Part shown: positions 9,273 to 18,366 of the stretch, piece after piece
How positions within the stretch are numbered: position 1 is the stretch's first letter
Layout: the number at the start of each line of letters is the position of its first letter
From: Vairimorpha ceranae
Lineage: Eukaryota > Microsporidia > Nosematidae
Direction of reading: 5' to 3'
Assembly: GCF_000988165.1 (NCBI RefSeq)
Contig: NW_020169322.1
Span: forward strand, 1 to 51,353
DNA: 51,353 nt
The notes under the pieces: model-generated
Told to the model about the DNA's origin: nothing
Databases searched by the model: none
Seen by the model: the letters and a program-made list of their open reading frames with translations, nothing else
Made by a program: the position numbers and the translations under genes

Positions 9273-9425
9273 TTATTTGTTGTAATGTGGTATATCTGTG
9301 TCGTTCTTATTGATTTCTAGTACTAAAAGATTTTTAACTTTTTCTTCATCTTCTTTTGTAGGCCCTTCAGTGCTAAACCATGTAGTTTTTTCCTTTATTT
9401 TATTCATTCCTATTCTTCTTTTCAT
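9273..9425 (-). CDS. Small hypothetical protein (50 codons)
   Basis: A short frame starting MKRRIGMNKIKEKTTWFSTE and ending in DIPHYNK. Its composition (Trp, Gly, Pro, Glu, Thr, mixed codons) is unlike the Lys/Asn/Ile/Phe noise of nearby frames, which argues for a real gene. It lies upstream of the CM1 protein on the same strand, its stop 37 bases before that ATG. No CCC motif is seen before its ATG; the internal Met7 is an alternative start. No family was recognised. Confidence 0.45.
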   Translation of the reverse strand: MKRRIGMNKIKEKTTWFSTEGPTKEDEEKVKNLLVLEINKNDTDIPHYNK

Positions 9426-10323
9426 TTATGCAAAAAAGTCATCAAGTAAATTTTAAAATGATAATAAAATTTTAGTAAAAAAGTATGAAATATTTTAAAA
9501 CAATTAATAAAGATAATGTTTAAGGTAAATTGTTTTTTATCCTAGATAACTTAATAATGAATGTAAAAATGTAATTTATAATATTTTTGAGTATAACAGG
9601 TAATTTAAAGTGTATTACAAAAAGCTTATGATAATATTTAGATTACTTAAGAATAATAATAAAGATAGTGAATAATTAATCTTTATAAATAGGTTTCTTA
9701 GACTTAAAATTTTATTATACTCTGTAATACAAAAGAAAAATAATAATTTAATATTATGGCTATTGTATCTTTGTACTGAAGTGTAAAATATAAGTTATCT
9801 TATAATTTTGCAAAAATTTTCATTTAATATTGCATAATATTAAATGAAATATTTTTTAATAAGTTAATATTGTGTTTTTAACAATATTAATGTATTTGAT
9901 AAATTGATAATTAAAAAAAGTATACCTTAAAAATGAATGAGTTATTGTATACTTTTTTAAAAATAATTTAAAAAATCAAATATATTAAAAAATATTATCT
10001 TTTTAATATTTTTTATTCTTATTTGTAAAATTTAATAATTTTTCAAATTAACACTTTTTTTTGTATTGTTGTGCTACAAATTATTGTTTAAATTTCTCAA
10101 AGACAAGCATACAGGTTTATATGACTAATTTTATGCAGAGAAAGGTATTTTTTCAAAGGCTACAGTTTTGTTTGTACAAATAAATGGAAAAAAAATATTA
10201 TATTTTTTTACATAAAATATAACATTGTACAGATTTAAATTTATTACGATTTATATTTTACAACCAGTTTGTTTCTTTTATTCCCTCTTATAAACTTAAA
10301 TTTTTCTTTTTGTATAACCCCAA
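9426..10323. other. 0.9-kb spacer with a cluster of hairpins
   Basis: No coding region is supported. Four perfect inverted repeats lie within 200 bases: 9818-9849 (14-bp arms), 9864-9890 (10-bp arms), 9914-9958 (12-bp arms) and 9982-10009 (10-bp arms). The right end carries the CCCC start motif of the next gene. Confidence 0.6.
9818..10009. repeat. Cluster of four inverted repeats
   Basis: The arms are TTTCATTTAATATT with loop GCAT, TTAATATTGT with a 7-base loop, AAAAAAGTATAC with a 21-base loop, and ATATTAAAAA with an 8-base loop. All arms are exact complements. High AT content makes short inverted repeats easy to obtain, but four with 10-14 bp perfect arms in tandem are uncommon in this window. 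Confidence 0.6.
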
Positions 10324-13300
10324 ATGAGTTTGTTTACAAAAATAAAAGAAATTATTGATTATGTATTTGGCAATAAATTTACAGAAAAAGAATTACGATC
10401 ACATAAAAAACTTTGTGATAAATTTTTACATCGGCATAAATTAGAAATTGATGATCTTAGAGAGATTCAACCTCTGATTGAAAATATTTCAGAAAAAGAA
10501 GCAACAGCAATGATAAGACGGAAAATAAATAGATTGATAAAACATAAGAAAGTAGAAGAATCTCCTGCGATGGCTATTAAGAATAAAAAAGATTATAGAA
10601 AATATATTAAATCTGAATTGAAAAGAGTTTATGACCTTTCAGATGATAATAGTAAAAGGATTAAGCGTATATTAAATAAGAAACCGGCTTTTACACCAAC
10701 TTACAAAAATGATTTGCAATTTGTTATTTTACCTTCCTGGTGGGATATGAGTAATCCAGTTTATGTAAAATTGGCTAAAGAACTTCCACTTGATGAAATT
10801 TTAAAGGATACTGATACCATTGAAGTGGGTGATGTGCCTTTAGAAGAGGAGGTTGAGTGGTTTAATGAAAAAAATGTTAAAAAGTTAAATTCTTATTATG
10901 ATAAACATCCTAAACAAAGACCAGTCTGTGAAAACATTAGGAAGACTCGTAAACCCGAATTACTTATGAATTGTATACCCTGTGAAAAATGTATTGAAAA
11001 GAAAATAAATACGAGTGTTAAAAAAATTGAGGAAGAGAAAGAATTAAATTTTTATAAAAAGATAGAAGATAAATACAAGGAAATGTTTAATTTGAATAAT
11101 GCACAATTTAGTGAAATTTATGAAAAAATGGTTTTAATTGATAAAGATAAGATACTAAAAAGCAATTTGGATAAAAAAGTTAGGACTAAAAAAGACCTAT
11201 TTAATATTTCAGAAAAAAGCAGAGGAATAAGACCAAGATTAAAGAATAATGGATTTGAATATCCTCATATTATACATGTATTTAGGTCAGATATTGTTTA
11301 TCATCCAAGAGTCTTTAAGCCTATAACTTTAGCTAGAGTTACTTTTGAAAAAAGACATCCGAGATTTAAAAGGCATGGAAATTATTACGAAGATCTATTA
11401 CCTGAGGAAAAAGAAGCAGAAGAAGCTTATAAAAAACTTTTGTATAAGAGGTACAAAGATGAAGTAGAAATGGTTGAAAATATTGTTAAAAACCCAAAAT
11501 ATTTCGAAGATGTAATTCCATCTTTTACATGTACACTTGTTTTAAATGTTGATAGTAAAAATAATGAAAAATTGTATAAGAAATGTTTAGAATTTAAAAA
11601 TAATAAGATTAATTTATGCAAACAGCAAAAGGAATATAATAGTACAGGATTAATGAAGTTGGAACGAGATATATCCTTTGAGAATGATCTAAAAAACAAT
11701 GATTATTCAATTATTAAATTATATGAGGAATTAAAAAGACAAAATGAAGAGGCTAAAGGCATTGAAGAAAATGATTTTCCTGAAAAATACTATACAGAAG
11801 ACATAGAACGAAATTTAGTTGAAGAAGGAGGAATTATAAGATCTTCTAAAGTAGAAGATAAATTTAGTAAGCCTGTTGTTCTTAAACCAGAACCTATGGC
11901 AGAATTATTTGAATATAGTTCTCTTAAAAATGAGGCCGAGGACAATTTTAAACATAGAAAAATTGAGGATTCTAATGAGGATGTTAAGAAAAGTACAAAA
12001 GATGAAAATCTTAAATTAACAAAAGAAGTTTGTGAACCTTTTTCTAGTAAAACAATAAATTTAGATTTAGCGACAAATCATAATTTAAAAGAAAAAGATG
12101 CAGATGTTATTTCTAATAAAATAAGTGGTGTTAATGATAGTCATTTAAATTCAAATAAACAAGATATTTTTGGTATAAAAAATAATAATAACACATTAGG
12201 ATCTAAAATCACAAATAATGATGAGATTATAGAAAAAAATCATGATCAAAATTTAAATCTTGTCGAGGACAATAAATTAGAAAAAAATATGAATGACAAG
12301 GAAGATAATCTGTTTAAAAGTAATACTAATAGAATTGATAACATTTTTATTAAAAATATAGACAAGCAAGTTATTGATAATCAGTCAAAATACAAATCAG
12401 AGTTGGTGGTTGAAGAAAAAAAAGAAATAGACACTGATAAAAAAGAATTGGAAACTAAGACTGACTCTGAAAATTTAGATAATCAAGATACATCTAATAA
12501 TACTGAACAGCAGAACACAGCTCCTCCTAGGATACAAGGAAAAAGAGCCACATTGCCGTTGAAATATCAACAGATTAAAAAGGCACCTATTATAAAGGAT
12601 GATGTAAAAGAACCTGTTAGGGGAGAGGGTGTATTACAATATAAAAACTTCGATCAGTTTTATAACAGACCCGATGATTTCTTTACTAGTCAAGTAAAAC
12701 CCGAACCACCTAAGAATCCTTTAAAAGATAAAGATCCTCTAGCTCTTTTAAAAGAAACGGGTTATGCTGTATTTGAAAATCTAGAAGAAGTTAATAAAAA
12801 GACTAAAAATCCACCTAAACCTGAAATTAAAGAGAATGGTCCGATATTTGAAAATCCTTTGCATTCTGAAATTTATAAAAAAACTTCTACAGAGGATGTG
12901 TTAATTAAAGATAATAATTCTAATGCATTTATTGGCAATATATTCACACAACCAGATACTTCAGTTAAGAATCAGCAGCCTGTTTACGATGAACCACTTA
13001 ACTTTAAACGTCCTGATATAGGAGGCAAGACCAAATTGAATGATGAAACTACACCATTCCAATTTCCATCTATAAGTACTTCTGGAAAGACAAAATTGTC
13101 CCCTGGAAATGCAAATGAGAATTATTTTAACACTACAGCATTTGAGAATACATCACCGAATAATTTTAGTTTCAAGCCACAAATTAATAATTTTATGCCT
13201 ATGTTTCAATCAAATGCTTCATCTCATGCAGATAATGTTAATTATGGAATTAATACACAGATACCCAGTACTTCATCTACTAATACTTTTTCAAGTATAG

Positions 13301-13773
13301 ATTCAAAAATTAGTCAACCTGTTAAAAGATATAATTCAGATTATGTAAAATATCCCATTAATCCAAATATTAGACCTGTATTTGATCCGAATAACCAAAC
13401 AAACATCAATAATTTAAATAACCAACCATCTTTAAATAATTTAAATAACCAACCATCTTCAAATAATTTAAATAACCAACCATCTTCAAATAATTTTAAT
13501 AACCAACCATCTTCAAATAATTTTAATAATCAACCATCTTTAAATAATTTAATAGATAATTCTAAAATACCAATACAAAATAACATTAACAATCTGACAG
13601 AAGTGGGAAATTCTTCCTTTGCTAGTATATTTCAGACCAATAAATCAGGAGGCATGTTTGATTCGATTTTAAAAGATGCAAATAATTCAGTAGATGAATC
13701 TTCTACTGGCGTAAAATACAGGAAAGATTATGATCAAGATAATAATTCGGAATTTAACTTCTTTATGCAATAA
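10324..13773 (+). CDS. Large Asn-rich low-complexity protein, possible nucleoporin
   Basis: An 1149-residue protein with TAACCCC directly before its ATG. The first 20 residues (MSLFTKIKEIIDYVFGNKF) can form an amphipathic helix. Residues to about 480 are charged and probably folded (for example LPSWWDMSNPVYVKLAKELP). From about residue 540 onward the chain is disordered, Asn/Asp/Lys-rich, with scattered Phe in contexts such as FQFPSIS, FSFKPQ, FIGNIF and FASIF. Five copies of a nine-residue Asn-Gln-Pro-Ser repeat lie near residues 1025-1078. The amphipathic N-terminus followed by a disordered Phe-dotted tail recalls basket nucleoporins (Nup1/Nup60), but true FxFG arrays are missing, so this is a suggestion only. 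Confidence 0.75.
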   Translation: MSLFTKIKEIIDYVFGNKFTEKELRSHKKLCDKFLHRHKLEIDDLREIQPLIENISEKEATAMIRRKINRLIKHKKVEESPAMAIKNKKDYRKYIKSELKRVYDLSDDNSKRIKRILNKKPAFTPTYKNDLQFVILPSWWDMSNPVYVKLAKELPLDEILKDTDTIEVGDVPLEEEVEWFNEKNVKKLNSYYDKHPKQRPVCENIRKTRKPELLMNCIPCEKCIEKKINTSVKKIEEEKELNFYKKIEDKYKEMFNLNNAQFSEIYEKMVLIDKDKILKSNLDKKVRTKKDLFNISEKSRGIRPRLKNNGFEYPHIIHVFRSDIVYHPRVFKPITLARVTFEKRHPRFKRHGNYYEDLLPEEKEAEEAYKKLLYKRYKDEVEMVENIVKNPKYFEDVIPSFTCTLVLNVDSKNNEKLYKKCLEFKNNKINLCKQQKEYNSTGLMKLERDISFENDLKNNDYSIIKLYEELKRQNEEAKGIEENDFPEKYYTEDIERNLVEEGGIIRSSKVEDKFSKPVVLKPEPMAELFEYSSLKNEAEDNFKHRKIEDSNEDVKKSTKDENLKLTKEVCEPFSSKTINLDLATNHNLKEKDADVISNKISGVNDSHLNSNKQDIFGIKNNNNTLGSKITNNDEIIEKNHDQNLNLVEDNKLEKNMNDKEDNLFKSNTNRIDNIFIKNIDKQVIDNQSKYKSELVVEEKKEIDTDKKELETKTDSENLDNQDTSNNTEQQNTAPPRIQGKRATLPLKYQQIKKAPIIKDDVKEPVRGEGVLQYKNFDQFYNRPDDFFTSQVKPEPPKNPLKDKDPLALLKETGYAVFENLEEVNKKTKNPPKPEIKENGPIFENPLHSEIYKKTSTEDVLIKDNNSNAFIGNIFTQPDTSVKNQQPVYDEPLNFKRPDIGGKTKLNDETTPFQFPSISTSGKTKLSPGNANENYFNTTAFENTSPNNFSFKPQINNFMPMFQSNASSHADNVNYGINTQIPSTSSTNTFSSIDSKISQPVKRYNSDYVKYPINPNIRPVFDPNNQTNINNLNNQPSLNNLNNQPSSNNLNNQPSSNNFNNQPSSNNFNNQPSLNNLIDNSKIPIQNNINNLTEVGNSSFASIFQTNKSGGMFDSILKDANNSVDESSTGVKYRKDYDQDNNSEFNFFMQ
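13395..13550 (+). repeat. 27-bp in-frame tandem repeat
   Basis: About five copies of a 27-bp unit encode QPS(S/L)NN(L/F)NN. Copies differ by one to three bases, so the array is recent. It lies inside the disordered C-terminal region of the Asn-rich protein and can change length without breaking the frame. Confidence 0.85.
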
Positions 13774-13801
13774 AGTCCTATATTATAAATTGTCTTTTTA
13801 T

Positions 13802-14719
13802 TTATAAAATGTCCATATAATCATCTTTGTAAATCTTTTTAAGCTGCTCTTTATTAAATAAATGAATATTATGTTTATTTATAAGATTTAATCCTCCCTT
13901 TTCACTTATTATATTTTTTAAAAATTTAACTGTGTAATCATTTTGACTAATCATTTTAGTAAAAGTTTTTGTATTAATTAATAAATTAGTTATAAAAGGC
14001 CTTTCAAAAATAACCCGATACATAAATATAATCATTTTTTCAGTGTAACGCTCAATAAATTCTTTAAGTAAAGGCAATGCATCACCATTTCTAAAGTTAA
14101 TAATCCAATCTAGTGGTATTTGATCAAAAAGTAATACTTTTTTATCAATAAAGTGATTATTAATAAATACTAAATGAAAAAATCTATTAAATACATCCAA
14201 TTTACATGCAAAAAGTTCAAAATAATCTAAAAATTTTTTATATTTTTCTTTGCTAAACTTGTCAATATATTTTATAATTTCTTTAGTGTCAAATTGATAA
14301 AAATCATTGTAAAAGTATTCTTTAAAAAACTTAAGCCTATTGTATTCAAATGGTTCTAATTTAAAATTTATATCAGAGTTAGAGTGTTCTAAGGCCCATT
14401 TAACATCAATATAATTTGAATTAGCAGATCTTTTAAATATTGAAGGTTTATTTTCATTTATTTTGCATTGAATTTTTAGTAGCTCTAAATCTGCTTTTTT
14501 AGAGTTAAGATACATTGACTTGTTTGTCTCACTTTTTTCTAATCTTAATTCATAATTAGATTTTTCCAGTTGGAGCATGTTTTGTCTTAAAAGACTTATT
14601 TCACCTTTTAGTGTTGTGTTTTCAGCTTTTAGTAAATTGTATTCTTCTGTTTTTAAATCTTCTTTGTATAAAATTTTACTGTTTGAAATATCGGTGTTTG
14701 ATAAAGATTCTTTTGCCAT
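13802..14719 (-). CDS. Coiled-coil protein of unknown function
   Basis: The chosen start is the ATG at 14719 (MAKESLSN), giving 305 residues; an open frame continues upstream as a hydrophobic Phe/Leu/Ile run that looks like translated spacer. Residues about 20-100 are coiled coil (TEEYNLLKAENTTLKGEISL). The remaining 200 residues are helical, rich in Phe, Lys, Asn and Ile, without a recognised domain. It converges with the Asn-rich protein gene (28 bases between stops). No CCC motif is evident before the ATG. Function unknown. Confidence 0.7.
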   Translation of the reverse strand: MAKESLSNTDISNSKILYKEDLKTEEYNLLKAENTTLKGEISLLRQNMLQLEKSNYELRLEKSETNKSMYLNSKKADLELLKIQCKINENKPSIFKRSANSNYIDVKWALEHSNSDINFKLEPFEYNRLKFFKEYFYNDFYQFDTKEIIKYIDKFSKEKYKKFLDYFELFACKLDVFNRFFHLVFINNHFIDKKVLLFDQIPLDWIINFRNGDALPLLKEFIERYTEKMIIFMYRVIFERPFITNLLINTKTFTKMISQNDYTVKFLKNIISEKGGLNLINKHNIHLFNKEQLKKIYKDDYMDIL

Positions 14720-14924
14720 GTGTTTTATGCTATAAAATATTTTAAAAATAAATTTAAAAGAAAATAAAAATATAAATCTTGTAAATAAAAATAAAAAATA
14801 CAAAGCTTGTAAAATACAAAATTAAAAGATACAATTAATGTAAAGCACAGAGTTATAAAAATGAATCTTTTGAACATAATTATTATTGTAATATAAAAAT
14901 TACAATACAAACAAAATTTCCCTT

Positions 14925-15857
14925 ATGGAATCATCTGTCACATTTAACAAGATTTCTCAAAATTCAATACTTATTTGTAAAATATCCCTAAGTCCACTAA
15001 ATATTCCCGATTGTTTGTACATCCATATCGAAGCACATGTTTACACACCAATAATAAAGGAAAAAATACTAACATCTCTCCCTATTTTTTATGAACCTAT
15101 AAATCTTGAATTTTATTACAAGTGTGTTATACCTTACAATGCTGTTCCTACATTTGAGAGTGAACACTATAAAGTACACTATAAATTAGTTATGACTTTT
15201 GTATCAGGAAAATCAATAAAGTTAAAGAACTACACTTTTAAGGTTTTAAACAACCATTATTTTATAAATTACAAATACAATATATTTCTAGATTCAGATA
15301 TGTTACGAATAGATTTAGATGAGAATTATAATACAACAGGATTTAAAGAGATTGTAAATTTTTTGCGCAATACAAAAATATCTACAAATGAAAAGACTCT
15401 TGTAAACAAAATTAAAGAAAAAATAAATAAAATCAACACGTTTAATGAAAATTTTAAAGAAATTTTAAAAAAGCATAAAAGCAAGGGAGATGTTTACTAC
15501 TATTTGAGAAAACAGAAAAATTCATTTTGTAAATATAAAGAATCTTCAATTACACAAAATGGCATACTAGTCATTTTATTCAAATACACTTACATTGTTA
15601 AAAATAAGATAATCTTAAAGATAGACTTTTTCAAAAATTTTAATCTTCTTAAAATATTTTTAATAAGAAATTTACAAGGAGAAATATCTGAAACTTTGCT
15701 TAAAGTAATAAATGTACAACATACAATTTATAAAAAAATAAATATAAAAAAAGATTGGGAAGACTATTCTCTAAGGACAATTTATTTCGAATCAAAATTG
15801 TACCTAAAGATTTTGATTGATGATTTATGTTTCAATATATTTCCACTTTTTACATAG
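14925..15857 (+). CDS. Arrestin-fold protein, Rgp1-like
   Basis: A 310-residue protein with TTCCCTT directly before its ATG. The N-terminal 110 residues are beta-rich and contain IPYNAVPTFESEHYKVHYKL followed by V-x-FVSGKSIKLKNYTFKVLN. This resembles the arrestin-fold pattern of Rgp1, in which a short 'PPSFRG-x-x-x-KVSYKL' strand precedes a hairpin ending in PFRVL. Rgp1 with Ric1 is the exchange factor for the Golgi GTPase Ypt6. The rest (Lys-rich linker at 150-200, then further strands) agrees with a second arrestin lobe. The assignment rests on pattern only; other arrestin-like trafficking proteins are possible. Confidence 0.4.
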   Translation: MESSVTFNKISQNSILICKISLSPLNIPDCLYIHIEAHVYTPIIKEKILTSLPIFYEPINLEFYYKCVIPYNAVPTFESEHYKVHYKLVMTFVSGKSIKLKNYTFKVLNNHYFINYKYNIFLDSDMLRIDLDENYNTTGFKEIVNFLRNTKISTNEKTLVNKIKEKINKINTFNENFKEILKKHKSKGDVYYYLRKQKNSFCKYKESSITQNGILVILFKYTYIVKNKIILKIDFFKNFNLLKIFLIRNLQGEISETLLKVINVQHTIYKKINIKKDWEDYSLRTIYFESKLYLKILIDDLCFNIFPLFT

Positions 15858-15910
15858 CAAAGTAACAATAAATGCACTATAAAATAAATACATGGTTGAT
15901 TTAACCCTTA

Positions 15911-16912
15911 ATGCTATCACATCCTTATGTTTTAGATTTACTAAAACAGTGGAAATTATCTGATGATCAAAATATACCAAAAGACTTGCTCGCTTTACTC
16001 GTTCATAACAAAAAAAATGTAGATTTATCAGAATTGTGTAATTTACTTTACAATTATAAAGTAAAAAAACAAAAAAGAAATAAAAATCTAAAAAATTTAA
16101 AAGTAGCCTTAAATGAATGGTTTACTGCTAAAGAGGGAATGTTTAAACTAATTAATAACGATAATCTCTCAACACAGACGATAAAATTATTAAATAAAAA
16201 AGTAATTAAGCATTCACAAAAAGACTTAGTAAAAGATTTTTACGAGAATATTGACGCAATAAGCGATTTCCATCCAGATTACGCTATAAAAATTGTATAT
16301 GAATTGCTTGAAAAATGTAAAAATTGTGATATTAATTTTAAAAAAGTATCTAGTAACATAGAAAATATACTAAAAGTTAATAATAAATCCAGAGAAAGCA
16401 TTAATGATTCATCAATTTTGAATTTCGTGACTAAAAGAGAAAAGACATCTGCTAGTCAGCATTCTATGTTTCACGTATTGCCCTTTGATAATTCTGTATA
16501 TTTGTACAATCTTAAAAATCCAAATTATAATTCTCTAAGGCGAAGAAAGGATCTAGTAAATCCAGTTAAAAAAATATTTATAAAACTATCTACAGATTTC
16601 CGACCACCTATTTATAGATCGCAGAAATTGTACCTACAACATAGAAATAGTTTAAAAAGAATATTTAATATTGATTATGAAGAAGATAGTACATGGGAAG
16701 ATGATGAGGATGGAGAGAGTATAAGATCAGAAGATAGTGACAATGAAGATGAAGATAGTGAAAACGAAGAATGGGTAGAAGAAGATTCTGATGAAAATGA
16801 TAATAAAAAAAATCAAAGAAGACCTATGCTTACATTTCCTAAAATAAAATGTGTAAAAAACGAAGCTTATACAAATTTATGGGACAATTTACCGCTAATT
16901 AATGAACAATAA
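15911..16912 (+). CDS. CAC1: Chromatin assembly factor 1 large subunit
   Basis: A 333-residue protein. Residues about 220-300 contain the hallmark of CAF-1 p150/Cac1: KIFIKLSTDFRPPIYRSQKL, then a segment ending in FNIDYEEDSTWEDDEDGESI and a highly acidic stretch to about residue 300 (the ED domain). CAF-1 deposits H3-H4 behind the replication fork through PCNA. The N-terminal part is helical and much shorter than in yeast; no clear PCNA-interaction motif was seen. TAACCCTTA directly precedes the ATG. The acidic domain with the IDYE-D-s-x-EWED signature makes the assignment strong. Confidence 0.85.
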   Translation: MLSHPYVLDLLKQWKLSDDQNIPKDLLALLVHNKKNVDLSELCNLLYNYKVKKQKRNKNLKNLKVALNEWFTAKEGMFKLINNDNLSTQTIKLLNKKVIKHSQKDLVKDFYENIDAISDFHPDYAIKIVYELLEKCKNCDINFKKVSSNIENILKVNNKSRESINDSSILNFVTKREKTSASQHSMFHVLPFDNSVYLYNLKNPNYNSLRRRKDLVNPVKKIFIKLSTDFRPPIYRSQKLYLQHRNSLKRIFNIDYEEDSTWEDDEDGESIRSEDSDNEDEDSENEEWVEEDSDENDNKKNQRRPMLTFPKIKCVKNEAYTNLWDNLPLINEQ

Positions 16913-16963
16913 AATGATGCAAAGCCAATGCACCTATGTATTTTAAATTTATCTAATAAAACT

Positions 16964-17326
16964 TTAACATATATTTTTATTTTCAGGTTTAGAGATACTA
17001 TCTCTTAATCTTTTTAGTAATTTTTTATATATCCCAGATACAAATAAAATTTTAAAATTAACTTTCATTCCATTAATTTGCCCAACTGATACCAAACTAA
17101 ACAGTATAAATTTACAAATATCTCTATCAACTCGTATAACAAAAATATTATTTTCATGTAAATATTCTAATAATGCTAAATTTTGTAATCTATACAAAAC
17201 GTGTTCACCAAAATTCTCATTTACTTTGTCACGAATTATTGAAATTATAGAATTTTCTAAGCTAACATTTTTTCCTTCGAGTAAAGAATATGAAAACGAA
17301 ATGTATCTGTATTTTCTAACCGTCAT
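16964..17326 (-). CDS. POP5: RNase P/MRP subunit POP5
   Basis: A 120-residue protein matching the Rpp14/Pop5 family: VRKYRYISFSYSLL at the start, an internal FGEHVLYRLQNLALLEYL, the strand FVIRVDRDICKFILFSLVSV, and a C-terminal FKILFVSGIYKKLLKRL corresponding to the SGT-IKK motif. Pop5 binds the catalytic RNA of RNase P and MRP in tRNA and rRNA processing. The start has ACTCC instead of a strict CCC in its upstream region. It is divergent from the PIP kinase, with a perfect inverted repeat between them. Confidence 0.85.
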   Translation of the reverse strand: MTVRKYRYISFSYSLLEGKNVSLENSIISIIRDKVNENFGEHVLYRLQNLALLEYLHENNIFVIRVDRDICKFILFSLVSVGQINGMKVNFKILFVSGIYKKLLKRLRDSISKPENKNIC

Positions 17327-17386
17327 AAAAAAGGAGTAAATTTAATTATAGCATTATTTAAAAAGAAAATAAAAATTAAATATTGT

Positions 17387-17415
17387 TTTACACCAATATT
17401 TTTTATTGGTGTAAA
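17387..17415. repeat. Perfect inverted repeat in a divergent promoter
   Basis: TTTACACCAAT and ATTGGTGTAAA form exact 11-bp arms around a 7-base loop. It lies between the divergent POP5 and PIP kinase starts, about 60 and 50 bases from each ATG. Its palindromic CACCAAT/ATTGGTG core (an inverted CCAAT-like element) could bind a dimeric or CCAAT-type factor. Confidence 0.65.
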
Positions 17416-17464
17416 TTATTGTAGTTCTCCTTTTTATCATTTTATTAATTGTTATTGTCTTTTT

Positions 17465-18352
17465 ATGCATGCTACCATTCGAAGGTTATTAATCGCTCAC
17501 AAAAAAATTAAGCATAAACTACGAAATCTAGACAATGAAGATGTTATAAATATTGGTAGTGAAAAAATAATTTCATATAAAAATAGTTATTTTAAAAAAT
17601 TACTTTACATACTAAATATAAAGGACATAGATCTCGGATTATCATATTTTTATAATTCTTCTATTAAAGGAAACTCGTCGTCGCAAATATTTTTTAGTGG
17701 AAATTTTCAGTACACAATAAAAATAATTAAAGAAAGTGAATTAACAACTTTTTTAAAAATAGCAGAAGATTATTTAAATTACATGATAAACAATCAGAAT
17801 ACTTTTTTAGTAAAAATTCTTGGATGTTTTACACACGTACAGAATAAAAATAAGATACATTTTATAATTATGAAGAATATATTTAGTACAAGAAATATAA
17901 AATATATTTATGACCTAAAAGGATTTAATGTAGATAGAAAAACAGATCATTTTATAAAAAAAGATAAAGACTGGATTAATGATAGATATAAAATAGATAA
18001 TAAACTTTGCGATAACATTTTGGAGAATATAGAAAAAGATATACATTTTTTAAAAATTCATAATATTATGGATTATTCACTTGTCATAAGTGTCAATACA
18101 ATACCGTGCAATAAATATTTTGATAGAGAATATAAAATTAATAAGCAATCAAATAGTTTTACTATTTTAAAACAGGGAGAGTATTCTATAGGCATAATAG
18201 ATATTTTAACTTCGTATGGAGAATATAAAAAAATAGAAGACTGGTTTAATTTTCTGTGCCTTTGTTCACTCAATAAATCATGTAAAGATCCTGAAAAATA
18301 TTCAGAAAGATTTATAAAAAATATTTATAATAATTTATTTCAAAAAAAATAG
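17465..18352 (+). CDS. Phosphatidylinositol phosphate kinase (PIP5K family)
   Basis: A 295-residue compact PIP kinase catalytic domain. Lys86 in FQYTIKIIK is the ATP-binding lysine; IYDLKG (148-153) is the glycine-loop-like conserved motif; MDYSLV (202-207) is the catalytic-loop motif; IGIIDILTSYGEYKKIEDWF (242-261) includes the metal-binding Asp246 of the IID motif; DPEKYSERF (275-283) corresponds to the specificity-loop region. All key residues are present. The enzyme should make PI(4,5)P2 at the plasma membrane (Mss4-like) or PI(3,5)P2 (Fab1-like); the lack of accessory domains favours an Mss4 type. No clear CCC motif. Start is the first ATG. Confidence 0.9.
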   Translation: MHATIRRLLIAHKKIKHKLRNLDNEDVINIGSEKIISYKNSYFKKLLYILNIKDIDLGLSYFYNSSIKGNSSSQIFFSGNFQYTIKIIKESELTTFLKIAEDYLNYMINNQNTFLVKILGCFTHVQNKNKIHFIIMKNIFSTRNIKYIYDLKGFNVDRKTDHFIKKDKDWINDRYKIDNKLCDNILENIEKDIHFLKIHNIMDYSLVISVNTIPCNKYFDREYKINKQSNSFTILKQGEYSIGIIDILTSYGEYKKIEDWFNFLCLCSLNKSCKDPEKYSERFIKNIYNNLFQKK

Positions 18353-18366
18353 ACTGGTAAATTTAT

